From an uncultured Porphyromonadaceae bacterium (GTDB lineage Bacteria > Bacteroidota > Bacteroidia > Bacteroidales > Muribaculaceae): 11,164 nucleotides of DNA. The stretch is from the NCBI GenBank assembly GCA_900540205.1, contig UQER01000049.1, positions 1 through 11,164 on the forward strand. The letters run 5' to 3'. The position numbers and the translations under genes were made by a program. Below are positions 1 to 7,124 of this stretch, piece by piece. The notes below the pieces were generated by a model. That model was given only the letters and a program-made list of their open reading frames with translations, did no database searches and was not told the origin of the DNA. Each line of letters begins with the position of its first letter. The stretch's first letter is position 1.

Positions 1-20
1 GATTTTGCGTGTAAAAATAG

Positions 21-60
21 AGACTGCCTAACTTTGGTTGTTAGACAGTCTCTTCCTTTT
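21..60 (+). terminator. Hairpin terminator at the window edge
   Basis: Arms 21-32 (AGACTGCCTAAC) and 40-51 (GTTAGACAGTCT) pair over 12 bp with a single internal mismatch around a 7-nt loop. On the plus strand a pyrimidine/T-rich tail follows (52-60). On the minus strand the mismatch becomes a G-U wobble, and the hairpin is followed by a run of five T (rc of 13-18). It could therefore work in both directions. The likely client is a plus-strand gene to the left of the window. No gene in the window needs it on the minus strand. Confidence 0.6.
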
Positions 61-113
61 ATCCCACAAAAATCGCTTTTATTTTATCTCCCTATGTTAC
101 TCAACACATTCTA

Positions 114-143
114 TTGCCATCTCAGAACTTTTTGGCAACTTTG
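114..143 (+). promoter_or_regulatory. Candidate Bacteroidetes-type promoter for the four-helix-bundle gene
   Basis: A TTG at 114-116 lies 19 bp upstream of cAacTTTG at 136-143. The latter matches five of the six fixed bases of the Bacteroidetes -7 consensus TAnnTTTG, including the whole TTTG. This would put transcription start near 150 and leave a short leader of about 15 nt before the ATG at 166. The match is by eye and the -33 part is short, so this is moderate evidence only. Confidence 0.35.
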
Positions 144-165
144 CTTCAACTAATACCTGAAAACA

Positions 166-921
166 ATGGGCGTTAATATTCAGTTTTCGCAATCGTATCA
201 TTGGCTGAGTTCGTGGATCTTGGCGAATGTGATTCAACTTTCGACCCAGGATTTCTGCGACCGGTTCGTGGATTACCGCATGGATCCCGGACGGCGTCTG
301 TATGACCAGATGGTGATGGCTGCCCGGTGCGGTGTGGCGAATATCGCCGAAGGGTCAGCCCGACATTCCACTTCGGTAGAAACGGAAATGAGGCTGCTCG
401 ACGTGGCCAGAGCAAGTTTCGACGAACTGCAGGGCGACCTGTTTAATTTTCTGCTGCGCAGAAATGGCGACGTGTGGTCCATCGGCAATCCCGACCGGGA
501 GGCAATATGGCAACTGAGGCTTGACGAGCCGCAATATTCTGCCGACTATCTGCATGAGGCCGCCATGCATATACTTGCCCAAAAGCGCAAATTCAGCCGC
601 TGGTTAGACAGTGACCGCGCCGAAACGGTTGCCAATGCTCTGCTGATTCTCTGCCTCCGCGAAAACAAAATACTCCAATCACAGATTCAAAACCGGCTTG
701 AGAGTTTCCGGCAGACTGGCGGTTTCACCGAAAACATGACAGCCGAACGCATCGAAGCCCGTAAGACGCAGGCCTCGGGAAGCGGCGCTCCTCTCTGCCC
801 CAAATGCGGCAAGCCGATGTTCAGGCGCATGCAGAAGAAGGGACAACAACAAGGGCGCGAGTTCTGGGGCTGCAGCGACTACCCCCGCTGCAACGGCATC
901 CGGCCCATTAACCAGCAATAA
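166..921 (+). CDS. Four-helix-bundle protein with C-terminal topoisomerase-type zinc ribbon
   Basis: The protein has 251 aa. Residues about 25-185 resemble the S23/IVP-like four-helix-bundle family. The hallmarks are FCDRFVDY near 30-37, DQMVMAARCGVANIAEGS at 47-64, and a conserved acidic/hydrophobic helix (VARASFDEL, 80-88). The segment TGGFTENMTAERIEARK (184-200) is what I recall of a Bacteroidetes four-helix 'suffix' subfamily. Residues 211-244 form a zinc ribbon with C211, C214, C236 and C242 (CPKCG...GCSDYPRCNG), like the C4 finger at the C terminus of type IA topoisomerases. The pairing suggests nucleic-acid contact, but the family's biochemical role is not established. The first in-frame ATG is used; no Shine-Dalgarno is visible, as is usual in Bacteroidetes. 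The gene stands alone and converges on metH. It has no signal peptide, so a cytoplasmic location is expected. Confidence 0.85.
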   Translation: MGVNIQFSQSYHWLSSWILANVIQLSTQDFCDRFVDYRMDPGRRLYDQMVMAARCGVANIAEGSARHSTSVETEMRLLDVARASFDELQGDLFNFLLRRNGDVWSIGNPDREAIWQLRLDEPQYSADYLHEAAMHILAQKRKFSRWLDSDRAETVANALLILCLRENKILQSQIQNRLESFRQTGGFTENMTAERIEARKTQASGSGAPLCPKCGKPMFRRMQKKGQQQGREFWGCSDYPRCNGIRPINQQ

Positions 922-926
922 TCGGG

Positions 927-989
927 CTTCTCGAGAAAATCGAGAAACTCGAGATGCTCGAGAACCTCGAGAACCTCGAGCATCTCGAA
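927..989. repeat. Seven-unit 9-bp tandem array (nnnCTCGAG) in a convergent gene junction
   Basis: Seven consecutive 9-mers fill almost the whole gap between the stop at 921 and the metH stop at 991. They are CTTCTCGAG, AAAATCGAG, AAACTCGAG, ATGCTCGAG, AACCTCGAG, AACCTCGAG and CATCTCGAA. The core CTCGAG is its own reverse complement, so the array looks similar on both strands. Read in the frame starting at 927 it encodes Leu-Glu-rich triplets ending in LENLENLEH, with a stop at 996-998. That is the same peptide repeat found inside the DUF3575 protein at 7306-8610. It may be non-coding here, or a remnant of a coding tail; no convincing complete gene uses this frame. Confidence 0.9.
928..988. 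terminator. Possible bidirectional terminator formed by the CTCGAG array
   Basis: Two perfect stems lie side by side. One pairs 928-934 (TTCTCGA) with 940-946 across a 5-nt loop. The other pairs 949-962 with 975-988, giving 14-bp arms around a 12-nt loop. They sit exactly between the 3' ends of two convergent genes, where a shared terminator would be expected. The U-tracts are poor. On the minus strand (the metH transcript) the long stem is followed by a moderately T-rich stretch, and on the plus strand by little more than an AT-rich stretch. Function as a terminator, or as an mRNA 3'-end stabiliser, is an inference from position and folding. Confidence 0.4.
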
Positions 990-990
990 A

Positions 991-3900
991 TTACTTAAGG
1001 TTAACGGTGAAATAGCGGGCTTGGGGGTGAGCAATGTAGAGGCCGGCCACGCTTGAGGGGGGATTCATGGCGCCGGTGGGGGTGATTTCCACGCCTGCCT
1101 GAGCGGGATTAACGAGCCGGGCGAGAGTGAACATCAGCGACTGGTCGGGCAGCGACGGATAGCCCACCGCCGGACGGATGCCTGGATACTGTCCGCGCAT
1201 ACACTCTTCCAAAGAGGTGTGCTCGTCGCGGTTGTAGCCCCACAGGGATGTGCGCACACGGTGATGCAGCCATTCCGATGCGGCCTCGGCGAGACGGTCG
1301 GCAAGCGACTGTGCCAGCAGCGCGGCATATTCATCCTTTTCAGCCTCCACAGCTATCAGCTGCCGCAACTGCGGGCCTGTAGTCACCACGAATGCGCCGG
1401 CATAATCGCCTTCCCGGTTCACATAATCGCACAACGCAGGCCGTGGCGCCGAGGCATCGCCCCCTGCAGGCACTTGCTGCCGCTGTGTGGGGAAGCTGAC
1501 GGTTACGCCGTCGGGCAATTCAAATTCAATGGATTCGTCGATGCCCCGAGCGGCAAACAGCCCTACCTGCGCGCTCATGTCGGCACCAGCCTCCATCCAC
1601 CGTTCAAGCATCGCCTTCGCATCGGCTGTGATGCGGTGCGCTTCCTCGGAATCGGGCGCTACTTTCCAGCATGTGCGGAAATAAATCCAGTTGATATACG
1701 GTGCCACCTCTGCCACCGGAACACTTTCAAGCGAAGTGACGCCCATCTGCGCGGGGCGCACCGGTGTGTTGGCTCCGTCATCGCGCACGGTGCGGCTCTG
1801 CGGTTGCTGCGGAGCGGCATTGCTGCGTGCTGCATAATCCTGCCGCAACTGTTCCTGCCGCGCAAGGTGGGCTGCGATATATTCAGCCGCATTGGCGTCG
1901 GTGAGGCGGCGTGCCTCCACGGGGTTGCGCGACGCGTCGCCAAGACGCATCACTATCCCGGGCGCATAGGCCGGAGCCAGACGCAGGGCAGTGTGGAGCT
2001 CGGATGTAGTGGCGCCTCCAACCATCAGCGGTGCCGACACACCGGCCTCCCGGAGTGCCTGCGCCACACGCTCCATCTCGGCGAGCGAGGGGGAGATCAG
2101 TCCGCTCAGACCGATGAAATCAGGCTTGAGGCGCACGCCGGCCTCAACAATCGCTTCCGGCTCTACCATCACCCCGAGGTCGTGCACTTCATATCCGTTG
2201 CAGCGGAGCACAACGGCCGCTATGTTCTTGCCTATGTCGTGCACATCGCCGCGCACCGTGGCCAGCAGCCACACCCCGCGGCGTCCTGCCGGAGTGTCGG
2301 CCCGGGCGGCCTCAAGATGCGGACGCAGGATGTCAACAGCCCTGCGCATGGTGCGTGCGGAGCGCACTACCTGAGGCAGGAACATACGTCCGGCCTCAAA
2401 AAGATGCCCCACCTCCTCCATGCCGCTCATCAGCGGGCCGGAAATCACGGCACGGGCGTCGGCAAACTGTTCCATCGCCGCTGCCAGCAACTCCTCAAGC
2501 CCCGTATCGTCGCCACGGCGCAAGGCCAATGCGAGCCGCTGCTCCACCGGCAGACCTACCTCAGCATCGACGCTGTCCGTTTTTTCTCCAGCGGCTTGCG
2601 TATCCTTAGCCTCTATAGCCTTATGGGCATATTCTATCAGCGCGGCCGGAGCCTCGGGCGAAGTGTACAGCACCACGGCATCAAGCAGCGCGCGCAGCTC
2701 GGGTTCTATGTCCTCGTAAGTCAGTCGGGTCGACGGATTTATGATGGCCATGTCCATCCCCGCCTCTATGGCATGCCGCAGGAACACCACGTGCATGGCC
2801 TCGCGCAGAGCGTTGTTGCCGCGGAATGCGAACGAAAGGTTGCTCACGCCGCCGCTCACACGTGCGCCCGGCAGATTTTCCTTTATCCAGCGGGTGGCGC
2901 GGATAAAATCGAGCGCATAGGCATCGTGCTGCTCCATGCCGGTGCAGATGGTGAGGATGTTGGGGTCGAACACAATGTCGCGCGGATTGAAACCGGCTTT
3001 TTCCGTCAGAAGCCTGTAGGCACGGGCACACACCTGCGTTTTACGCTCGAATGTATCGGCCTGACCCTGCTCGTCGAAGGCCATAACCACCACGGCAGCC
3101 CCGAAACGGGCTATGTGGCGCGCATGTTCCAGGAAAACCGCCTCCCCCTCCTTAAGCGAGATGGAGTTGACCACTGCCTTTCCCGGCACCTCTTTAAGCG
3201 CCTCCACAATGGTGGGGAAGTGCGAGGAGTCAATCATCCATGGCACTGCCGCCGTCGACGGATTCGATGCCAGCAACCGCAGGAAGCGGCACATCTCACG
3301 GGTGGAATCGAGCAGCGGGGCATCCATGCATATGTCGAGCGCCATCGCGCCGTCGGCCACCTGCCGCACGGCAATCTCCAGAGCCTCGTCGGAGTTCCCC
3401 TCCCCTATGAGGCGCTTGAATTTGGCGCTTCCGGCCACATTGCACCGCTCGCCCACGTTAATGAACATCCCCTCCGGGGCGAAATGCTCCGTCCCGGCAA
3501 GCCACGCCGGGGCGACCGTAGCATCGGGCCGACGGGGCGGATATTGCCCGGCCAAAGCCGACACGGCCGCTATGTGGGTGGCATCCGTTCCGCAACATCC
3601 ACCCACTATGTTCACCAGCCCTTCGGCCATCATGGCCTCTATGTGGCCGGCAAACGCCGATGCGGTCACGGCATAGTTGCCGAGTTCGTCGGGAAGTCCG
3701 GCATTGGGATAAACAATCACCGGATAAGGCGACACGGCAGCCAGACGGCGCAGATGGTTAATCATCATGTCCGGGCCGAACGAGCAGTTCAGCCCCACGG
3801 CCACAGGACGTGCAAACGCCACCGAAGCCACAAACGCCTCAAGGGTCTGGGCGGTGAGAAGCCGCCCCGATTTTCCGGCCACGGTGGCCGAAATCATCAG

Positions 3901-4509
3901 CGGCACCTCGCGTCCGGCGGCATCCATCGCATCGCGTGCGGCTATGGCCGCAGCCTTTGCGTTGAGCGTGTCGAACACGGTCTCTATCAGTATACAGTCC
4001 ACCCCTCCTTCAATCAGCGCATCCATCTGCACGCGGTATGCACCGTAAAGCTCATCGAAGCTGATGGTGCGGGCGCAGGGGTCGTTCACGTCCGACGAAA
4101 GTCCGAGGCTTTTCCCGGTAGGCCCCACTGATCCGGCCACAAACCTTGGTTTGGCAGGATTCATAGCGGTGTAGCGGTCGGCCTCCGCGCGTGCTATGGC
4201 ACACGCGGCACGGTTAATCTCCGTCACAAGATGCGCGGTGCGGTACTCCACCTGCGACACAGCCTGCGCGTTGAACGTGTTGGTCTCGATGATGTCGGCA
4301 CCGGACTCCAGGTAACTACGGTGGATTCCGGCCACCACTTCGGGCGCCGTGAGCGACAATATATCGTTGTTGCCGGCAAGCGCCACGGGATGCACGGCGA
4401 AACGCTCGCCATGGAAAGCGGATGCGGGGAGACCCAGACGCTGAATGGCCGTTCCCATCGATCCGTCGAGCACCAGCAGGCGGTGTTGCAAGGCTTCGGT
4501 AAACTGCAT
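991..4509 (-). CDS. metH: Cobalamin-dependent methionine synthase
   Basis: The protein has 1172 aa from the ATG at 4509, close to the 1227 aa of E. coli MetH, and all four modules are present. The homocysteine domain (about 5-322) carries the zinc ligands C242 (GLNCSFG) and C305/C306 (GGCCGT). The methyl-THF (pterin) domain (about 345-600) opens with INVGERCNVAGSAKFKR. The B12 cap (about 650-735) and Rossmann domain (about 745-885) contain DVHDIGKN, with the axial cobalamin ligand H757, and IGLSGLISPSL. The AdoMet reactivation domain (about 925-1172) has RPAVGYPSLPDQ at 1112-1123. The enzyme transfers methyl from methyl-THF to homocysteine through cobalamin in the cytosol. An upstream TTG at 4524 is also open, but the ATG matches the usual start of the family just before VLDGSMGT. 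It is the last gene of the operon, 21 bp after metF, preceded by an AT-rich leader without a Shine-Dalgarno. The enzyme needs B12. No B12 riboswitch is visible just upstream. Confidence 0.97.
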   Translation of the reverse strand: MQFTEALQHRLLVLDGSMGTAIQRLGLPASAFHGERFAVHPVALAGNNDILSLTAPEVVAGIHRSYLESGADIIETNTFNAQAVSQVEYRTAHLVTEINRAACAIARAEADRYTAMNPAKPRFVAGSVGPTGKSLGLSSDVNDPCARTISFDELYGAYRVQMDALIEGGVDCILIETVFDTLNAKAAAIAARDAMDAAGREVPLMISATVAGKSGRLLTAQTLEAFVASVAFARPVAVGLNCSFGPDMMINHLRRLAAVSPYPVIVYPNAGLPDELGNYAVTASAFAGHIEAMMAEGLVNIVGGCCGTDATHIAAVSALAGQYPPRRPDATVAPAWLAGTEHFAPEGMFINVGERCNVAGSAKFKRLIGEGNSDEALEIAVRQVADGAMALDICMDAPLLDSTREMCRFLRLLASNPSTAAVPWMIDSSHFPTIVEALKEVPGKAVVNSISLKEGEAVFLEHARHIARFGAAVVVMAFDEQGQADTFERKTQVCARAYRLLTEKAGFNPRDIVFDPNILTICTGMEQHDAYALDFIRATRWIKENLPGARVSGGVSNLSFAFRGNNALREAMHVVFLRHAIEAGMDMAIINPSTRLTYEDIEPELRALLDAVVLYTSPEAPAALIEYAHKAIEAKDTQAAGEKTDSVDAEVGLPVEQRLALALRRGDDTGLEELLAAAMEQFADARAVISGPLMSGMEEVGHLFEAGRMFLPQVVRSARTMRRAVDILRPHLEAARADTPAGRRGVWLLATVRGDVHDIGKNIAAVVLRCNGYEVHDLGVMVEPEAIVEAGVRLKPDFIGLSGLISPSLAEMERVAQALREAGVSAPLMVGGATTSELHTALRLAPAYAPGIVMRLGDASRNPVEARRLTDANAAEYIAAHLARQEQLRQDYAARSNAAPQQPQSRTVRDDGANTPVRPAQMGVTSLESVPVAEVAPYINWIYFRTCWKVAPDSEEAHRITADAKAMLERWMEAGADMSAQVGLFAARGIDESIEFELPDGVTVSFPTQRQQVPAGGDASAPRPALCDYVNREGDYAGAFVVTTGPQLRQLIAVEAEKDEYAALLAQSLADRLAEAASEWLHHRVRTSLWGYNRDEHTSLEECMRGQYPGIRPAVGYPSLPDQSLMFTLARLVNPAQAGVEITPTGAMNPPSSVAGLYIAHPQARYFTVNLK

Positions 4510-4530
4510 AAATCTGTAAATCAAAAAAAA

Positions 4531-5523
4531 TTAGTAGACCTTTCGGGCAATCTCGGCCACAGATGCGGCGGCATTCATCGAATAGAAATGTATGCTCGGC
4601 ACGCCGTGGGCTTTCAGCTCGCGTGCCTGCGCCGTGGTCCATTCAATGCCCAGGGCCTTGGCCTGGTCGTTGTCTCGGCATTTCACGAATTCGCGCGCCA
4701 ACGGCTCAGGGAGGTCGATATGGAATGTCTTTGGCAGCAGCGACATCTGTTTGAGCGATGTTATGGGCTTGAGGCCGGGCACTATCGGCACGGTGATGCC
4801 TGCGGCGCGGCATTCGTCGACAAAGCGGAAATACTTGCTGTTGTCGAAGAACATCTGTGTCACCACATATCCCGCTCCGGCCTCCACCTTGGCGCGCAGA
4901 TGCTCCAGATCGGCGGTGCGGTTCATCGCCTCCTCGTGCTTTTCAGGATAGCCCGCCACTCCGAAAGTGAACGGCACGGCCGGAACGTCATCCGTCACGG
5001 TGCCGTCGGCCATACGTCCGGAGTTGAAATCGGTGATCTGCCGGCACAGCCCCTCGGCGTGCAGATGTCCGTCGGCATCGGTGGTGAACAGCTTCGACCC
5101 CTTCCCCGTATCGCCGCGCAGGGCGAGCACATCGGTGATACCGAGATAAGCCAGGTCGATGAGCTGGTTCTCGATCTCCTGAGTGCTGTATTCGCCGCAG
5201 ATAATATGCGGCACGGGGCGCACGCCGTAGCGTCCGCGGATGGCAGCCGCTATGGCCACCGAACCGGGACGGCGCTGAGTGGTGACGGTGCGGAAAATCC
5301 CCTCGCCCGCGCTCACATACACCACCTCGTTGCGGTGGGTGGTGATGTTCACGTAGGCCGGAGCGAACTCCATCAGCCGGTCGATGGATTTATATGTACC
5401 CTCGATGCTTTTGCCGCGCAGCGGGGGAAGAATCTCGAATGAAAACAGTGTTGATGTGGCGTTGGCGAGCATCTGTGCCACTGAGTCGGGGCGCGGTGTC
5501 GGTATGGTTGCCGGTGATGTCAT
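4531..5523 (-). CDS. metF: 5,10-methylenetetrahydrofolate reductase
   Basis: The protein has 330 aa, slightly above the usual length of about 300. It reduces methylene-THF to methyl-THF with FAD, making the methyl donor for the MetH encoded next. Visible family motifs are FSFEILPP, with the catalytic-type Glu at residue 30, HIICGEYSTQEIENQL, and LALRGDTGKG with the flavin/folate-contacting Asp at residue 138. Further motifs are FGVAGYPEKHEEA, VTQMFFDNSKYFRF and VPIVPGLKPITS. The frame stays open far upstream, to about 6120, but that part only shadows metY. The ATG at 5523 overlaps the metY stop as ATGA, which suggests translational coupling and fits the start of the family. It ends 21 bp before metH, so the two are cotranscribed. 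Confidence 0.95.
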   Translation of the reverse strand: MTSPATIPTPRPDSVAQMLANATSTLFSFEILPPLRGKSIEGTYKSIDRLMEFAPAYVNITTHRNEVVYVSAGEGIFRTVTTQRRPGSVAIAAAIRGRYGVRPVPHIICGEYSTQEIENQLIDLAYLGITDVLALRGDTGKGSKLFTTDADGHLHAEGLCRQITDFNSGRMADGTVTDDVPAVPFTFGVAGYPEKHEEAMNRTADLEHLRAKVEAGAGYVVTQMFFDNSKYFRFVDECRAAGITVPIVPGLKPITSLKQMSLLPKTFHIDLPEPLAREFVKCRDNDQAKALGIEWTTAQARELKAHGVPSIHFYSMNAAASVAEIARKVY

Positions 5524-6809
5524 ATCTTGTCGAGTGCTTGCTGAAGGTCTGCTATAATGTCGTCTATGTGCTCCGTGCCGATGCTTACACGCACCGTGGC
5601 CGGAGTGATGTGCTGCTGAGCCAGTTCTTCGGGCGAGAGCTGCGAATGGGTTGTGGTGGCGGGATGTATCACCAGGCACTTCATGTCTGCCACGTTGGCA
5701 AGATGCGAGAAGAGTTTCAGCGAGTCGATGAAGCGCCATGCCTCGTCGCGCCCTCCCTTCACCTCGAAAGTGAAGATGCTGCCGGCTCCGTTGGGATAAT
5801 ACCGGCAGTAGAGTTCGTGATCGCGGTGGTGAGGCAGCGACGGATGGTTGACCTTGGCCACCTTGGGATGCGATGCGAGGAATTCCACCACCTTCAGGGC
5901 ATTGGCCACATGCCGCTCCACACGCAGCGAGAGGGTTTCCACCCCCTGGAGCAGCAGGAAGGCACCCAATGCCGACAGGCATGCGCCGGTGTCGCGAAGC
6001 AGCACGGCGCGCACGCGTGCGGCAAACGGTGCCGCGGGGTCTATTTCGGCAAATATGCTGCCGTGATAGTTGGCGTCCGGGCGCGCGATGGTGGGATATT
6101 TGTCGGGAAAATCGGTCCACGGGAATGTCCCGCCGTCAATCACCACGCCACCAAGGGTTGTGCCGTGGCCCCCGATGAATTTGGTGGCCGAATGCACCAC
6201 CACGTCTGCGCCATGCTCGATGGGGCGCATCAGCACCGGGGTGCCGAACGTGTTGTCGATAATCAGCGGCACACCGTGTGCATGCGCTTCGGCAGCCACA
6301 GCCTCGATGTCGGTGACATCGCTGTTAGGATTGCCGAACGTCTCGGCATAGACGGCACGTGTCTGCGGACGGAAGGCCGCACGCAGCGCCTCCGGGTCGC
6401 TCATGTCCACGATGGTGTGGCTCACGCCCATGTCGGCCAGCGTGTTCACAATCAGATTGTACGTTCCGCCATAGAGATTGTCGGCGGCAATCACGTGGTC
6501 GCCGGGACGGAGTATGTTTTGCAGCGCATAGAACACGGCTGCGGCTCCGGTGGCTGTGGCCACCGCTCCTGTTCCACCCTCCATGGCCCGCAGACGCTCT
6601 TCGAGGACGGCCTGGGTGGGGTTGTTCAGGCGGCTGTAGATGTAGCCGTCGCGGTGCAGGGCGAAGCGTTCGGCCGCATCGTTGCAGTCCTCGAACACAT
6701 AGGCCGCCGACTGGTGGATGGGCACTGCGCGGGCGCCGGTGGCATCCGTGTGCTCCTGCCCGGCATGCAGCTGCAGAGTCTCTATACGGTATTTGTCGTT
6801 ATGATTCAT
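5520..6809 (-). CDS. metY: O-acetylhomoserine sulfhydrylase (PLP-dependent)
   Basis: The protein has 429 aa, the usual length for MetY and longer than the roughly 380-400 aa of MetB/MetC. It belongs to the Cys/Met-metabolism PLP family and is expected to make homocysteine from O-acetylhomoserine and sulfide. Signatures are TLQLHAGQE near the N terminus, IYSRLNNPT (57-65), the phosphate-binding ATATGAAAVFYAL region, and IIDNTFGTP with D185. The Schiff-base Lys is K210 in VVHSATKFIGGHGTTLGG. The long insertion after the lysine (GTFPWTDFPDKYPTI) and the HPATTTHSQLSPEE segment also favour MetY. It is the first gene of the metY-metF-metH operon, feeding homocysteine to MetH. The acetyl donor enzyme (MetX/MetA) is not in the window. 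Confusion with a homologous gamma-synthase or gamma-lyase is possible but less likely given length and context. Confidence 0.93.
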   Translation of the reverse strand: MNHNDKYRIETLQLHAGQEHTDATGARAVPIHQSAAYVFEDCNDAAERFALHRDGYIYSRLNNPTQAVLEERLRAMEGGTGAVATATGAAAVFYALQNILRPGDHVIAADNLYGGTYNLIVNTLADMGVSHTIVDMSDPEALRAAFRPQTRAVYAETFGNPNSDVTDIEAVAAEAHAHGVPLIIDNTFGTPVLMRPIEHGADVVVHSATKFIGGHGTTLGGVVIDGGTFPWTDFPDKYPTIARPDANYHGSIFAEIDPAAPFAARVRAVLLRDTGACLSALGAFLLLQGVETLSLRVERHVANALKVVEFLASHPKVAKVNHPSLPHHRDHELYCRYYPNGAGSIFTFEVKGGRDEAWRFIDSLKLFSHLANVADMKCLVIHPATTTHSQLSPEELAQQHITPATVRVSIGTEHIDDIIADLQQALDKI

Positions 6810-6812
6810 GTT

Positions 6813-6879
6813 TGAATGTATAGCTTTGAATGTCTAATCGGGATTGCTTACACCTGAATGTAAAAAAATTGATTGAATG
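6813..6879 (-). repeat. Four CATTCA copies in the metY leader
   Basis: Read on the minus strand, CATTCA occurs four times between the -7 box and the start codon (plus-strand TGAATG at 6813, 6827, 6855 and 6874). Three of the four continue as CATTCAA. The spacings are 14, 28 and 19 nt. No known riboswitch fold was recognised in this leader. Confidence 0.5.
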
Positions 6880-6910
6880 CAAAGTTACGTTTTTCCCCCG
6901 ACGTGGCCAA
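6880..6910 (-). promoter_or_regulatory. Promoter of the metY-metF-metH operon
   Basis: On the minus strand TTG (6910-6908), a 20-bp spacer and TAACTTTG (6887-6880) match the Bacteroidetes housekeeping promoter TTG-N19-21-TAnnTTTG exactly at the -7 box. Transcription would start near 6873, giving a leader of about 65 nt before the metY ATG at 6809. This is the best promoter in the window. Confidence 0.7.
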
Positions 6911-6921
6911 CTTCTGCCACG
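6902..6921. promoter_or_regulatory. Possible operator palindrome over the met -33 element
   Basis: CGTGGC (6902-6907) and GCCACG (6916-6921) form a perfect 6-bp inverted repeat around an 8-nt centre, and that centre contains the -33 TTG. Its position would let a bound repressor block RNA polymerase. A 6-bp inverted repeat is common by chance, so support rests on position alone. Confidence 0.3.
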
Positions 6922-6970
6922 CTCTCACCCATCCAGGCGGCATCCCACCCGTTTTCCACACACTTGTCGC

Positions 6971-6988
6971 AGCTATCTTAGCTATCTT
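6971..6988. repeat. Perfect 9-bp tandem duplication (AGCTATCTT x2)
   Basis: AGCTATCTT at 6971-6979 is repeated immediately at 6980-6988, upstream of the met promoter and 10 bp before the strong hairpin that starts at 6999. It may be a small replication-slippage duplication. No function is evident. Confidence 0.6.
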
Positions 6989-6998
6989 GAAAAATCCC

Positions 6999-7030
6999 AA
7001 TCTTCCGGCACCTGTGCCGGAAGATTTTTT
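6999..7030 (+). terminator. Strong intrinsic terminator in the divergent met/fimbrial region
   Basis: Arms 6999-7011 (AATCTTCCGGCAC) and 7014-7026 are perfect reverse complements. In RNA this gives about 12 bp closed by a CCTG tetraloop, followed directly by T-rich 7025-7030 (TTTTTT). It is a textbook Rho-independent terminator on the plus strand. On the minus strand the tail is weaker (GGGATTTTT), although still usable. No recognised plus-strand gene lies before it, since the neighbours at 6809 and 7306 diverge. Confidence 0.8.
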
Positions 7031-7124
7031 CGTTAATTTATAGGGCATTATCTTAAAAATTAATGGCGCTTAAATAATTTAACAAACTATAACCAATCGG
7101 GGGGGTAATTTGACACCTTTTACA

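Noticed and set aside
1219..4131. Very long plus-strand open frame (970 codons) opposite metH
   Set aside because: It lies wholly antisense to a gene with all four MetH domains. Its translation is rich in His, Arg, Cys and Gly with no recognisable domain, as expected for a shadow of GC-rich codons.
4510..4524. Earlier TTG start for metH
   Set aside because: It adds five residues (MIYRF) and is a rare start. The ATG at 4509 is better placed relative to the conserved N terminus.
5524..6120. N-terminal extension of metF to 6120
   Set aside because: The extension overlaps metY in another frame and is arginine/serine-rich without family similarity. The ATG at 5523 matches the MetF start and gives an ATGA overlap.
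5394..6815. Plus-strand open frame of 473 codons opposite metY and the metF start
   Set aside because: Antisense shadow of clearly conserved enzymes; the composition is His/Arg/Gly/Val-rich and shows no domain. The same reasoning removes the long plus frame at 4231-5442.
6810..6875. SAM or cobalamin riboswitch in the met leader
   Set aside because: The leader is short and AT-rich. I could not find the conserved cores of S-box, SAM-II or B12-box RNAs.
6848..7048. 66-aa minus-strand protein upstream of metY
   Set aside because: It spans a terminator hairpin, a tandem duplication and the met promoter, so its sequence is explained by regulatory DNA; no domain or signal is visible. Kept only as an observation.
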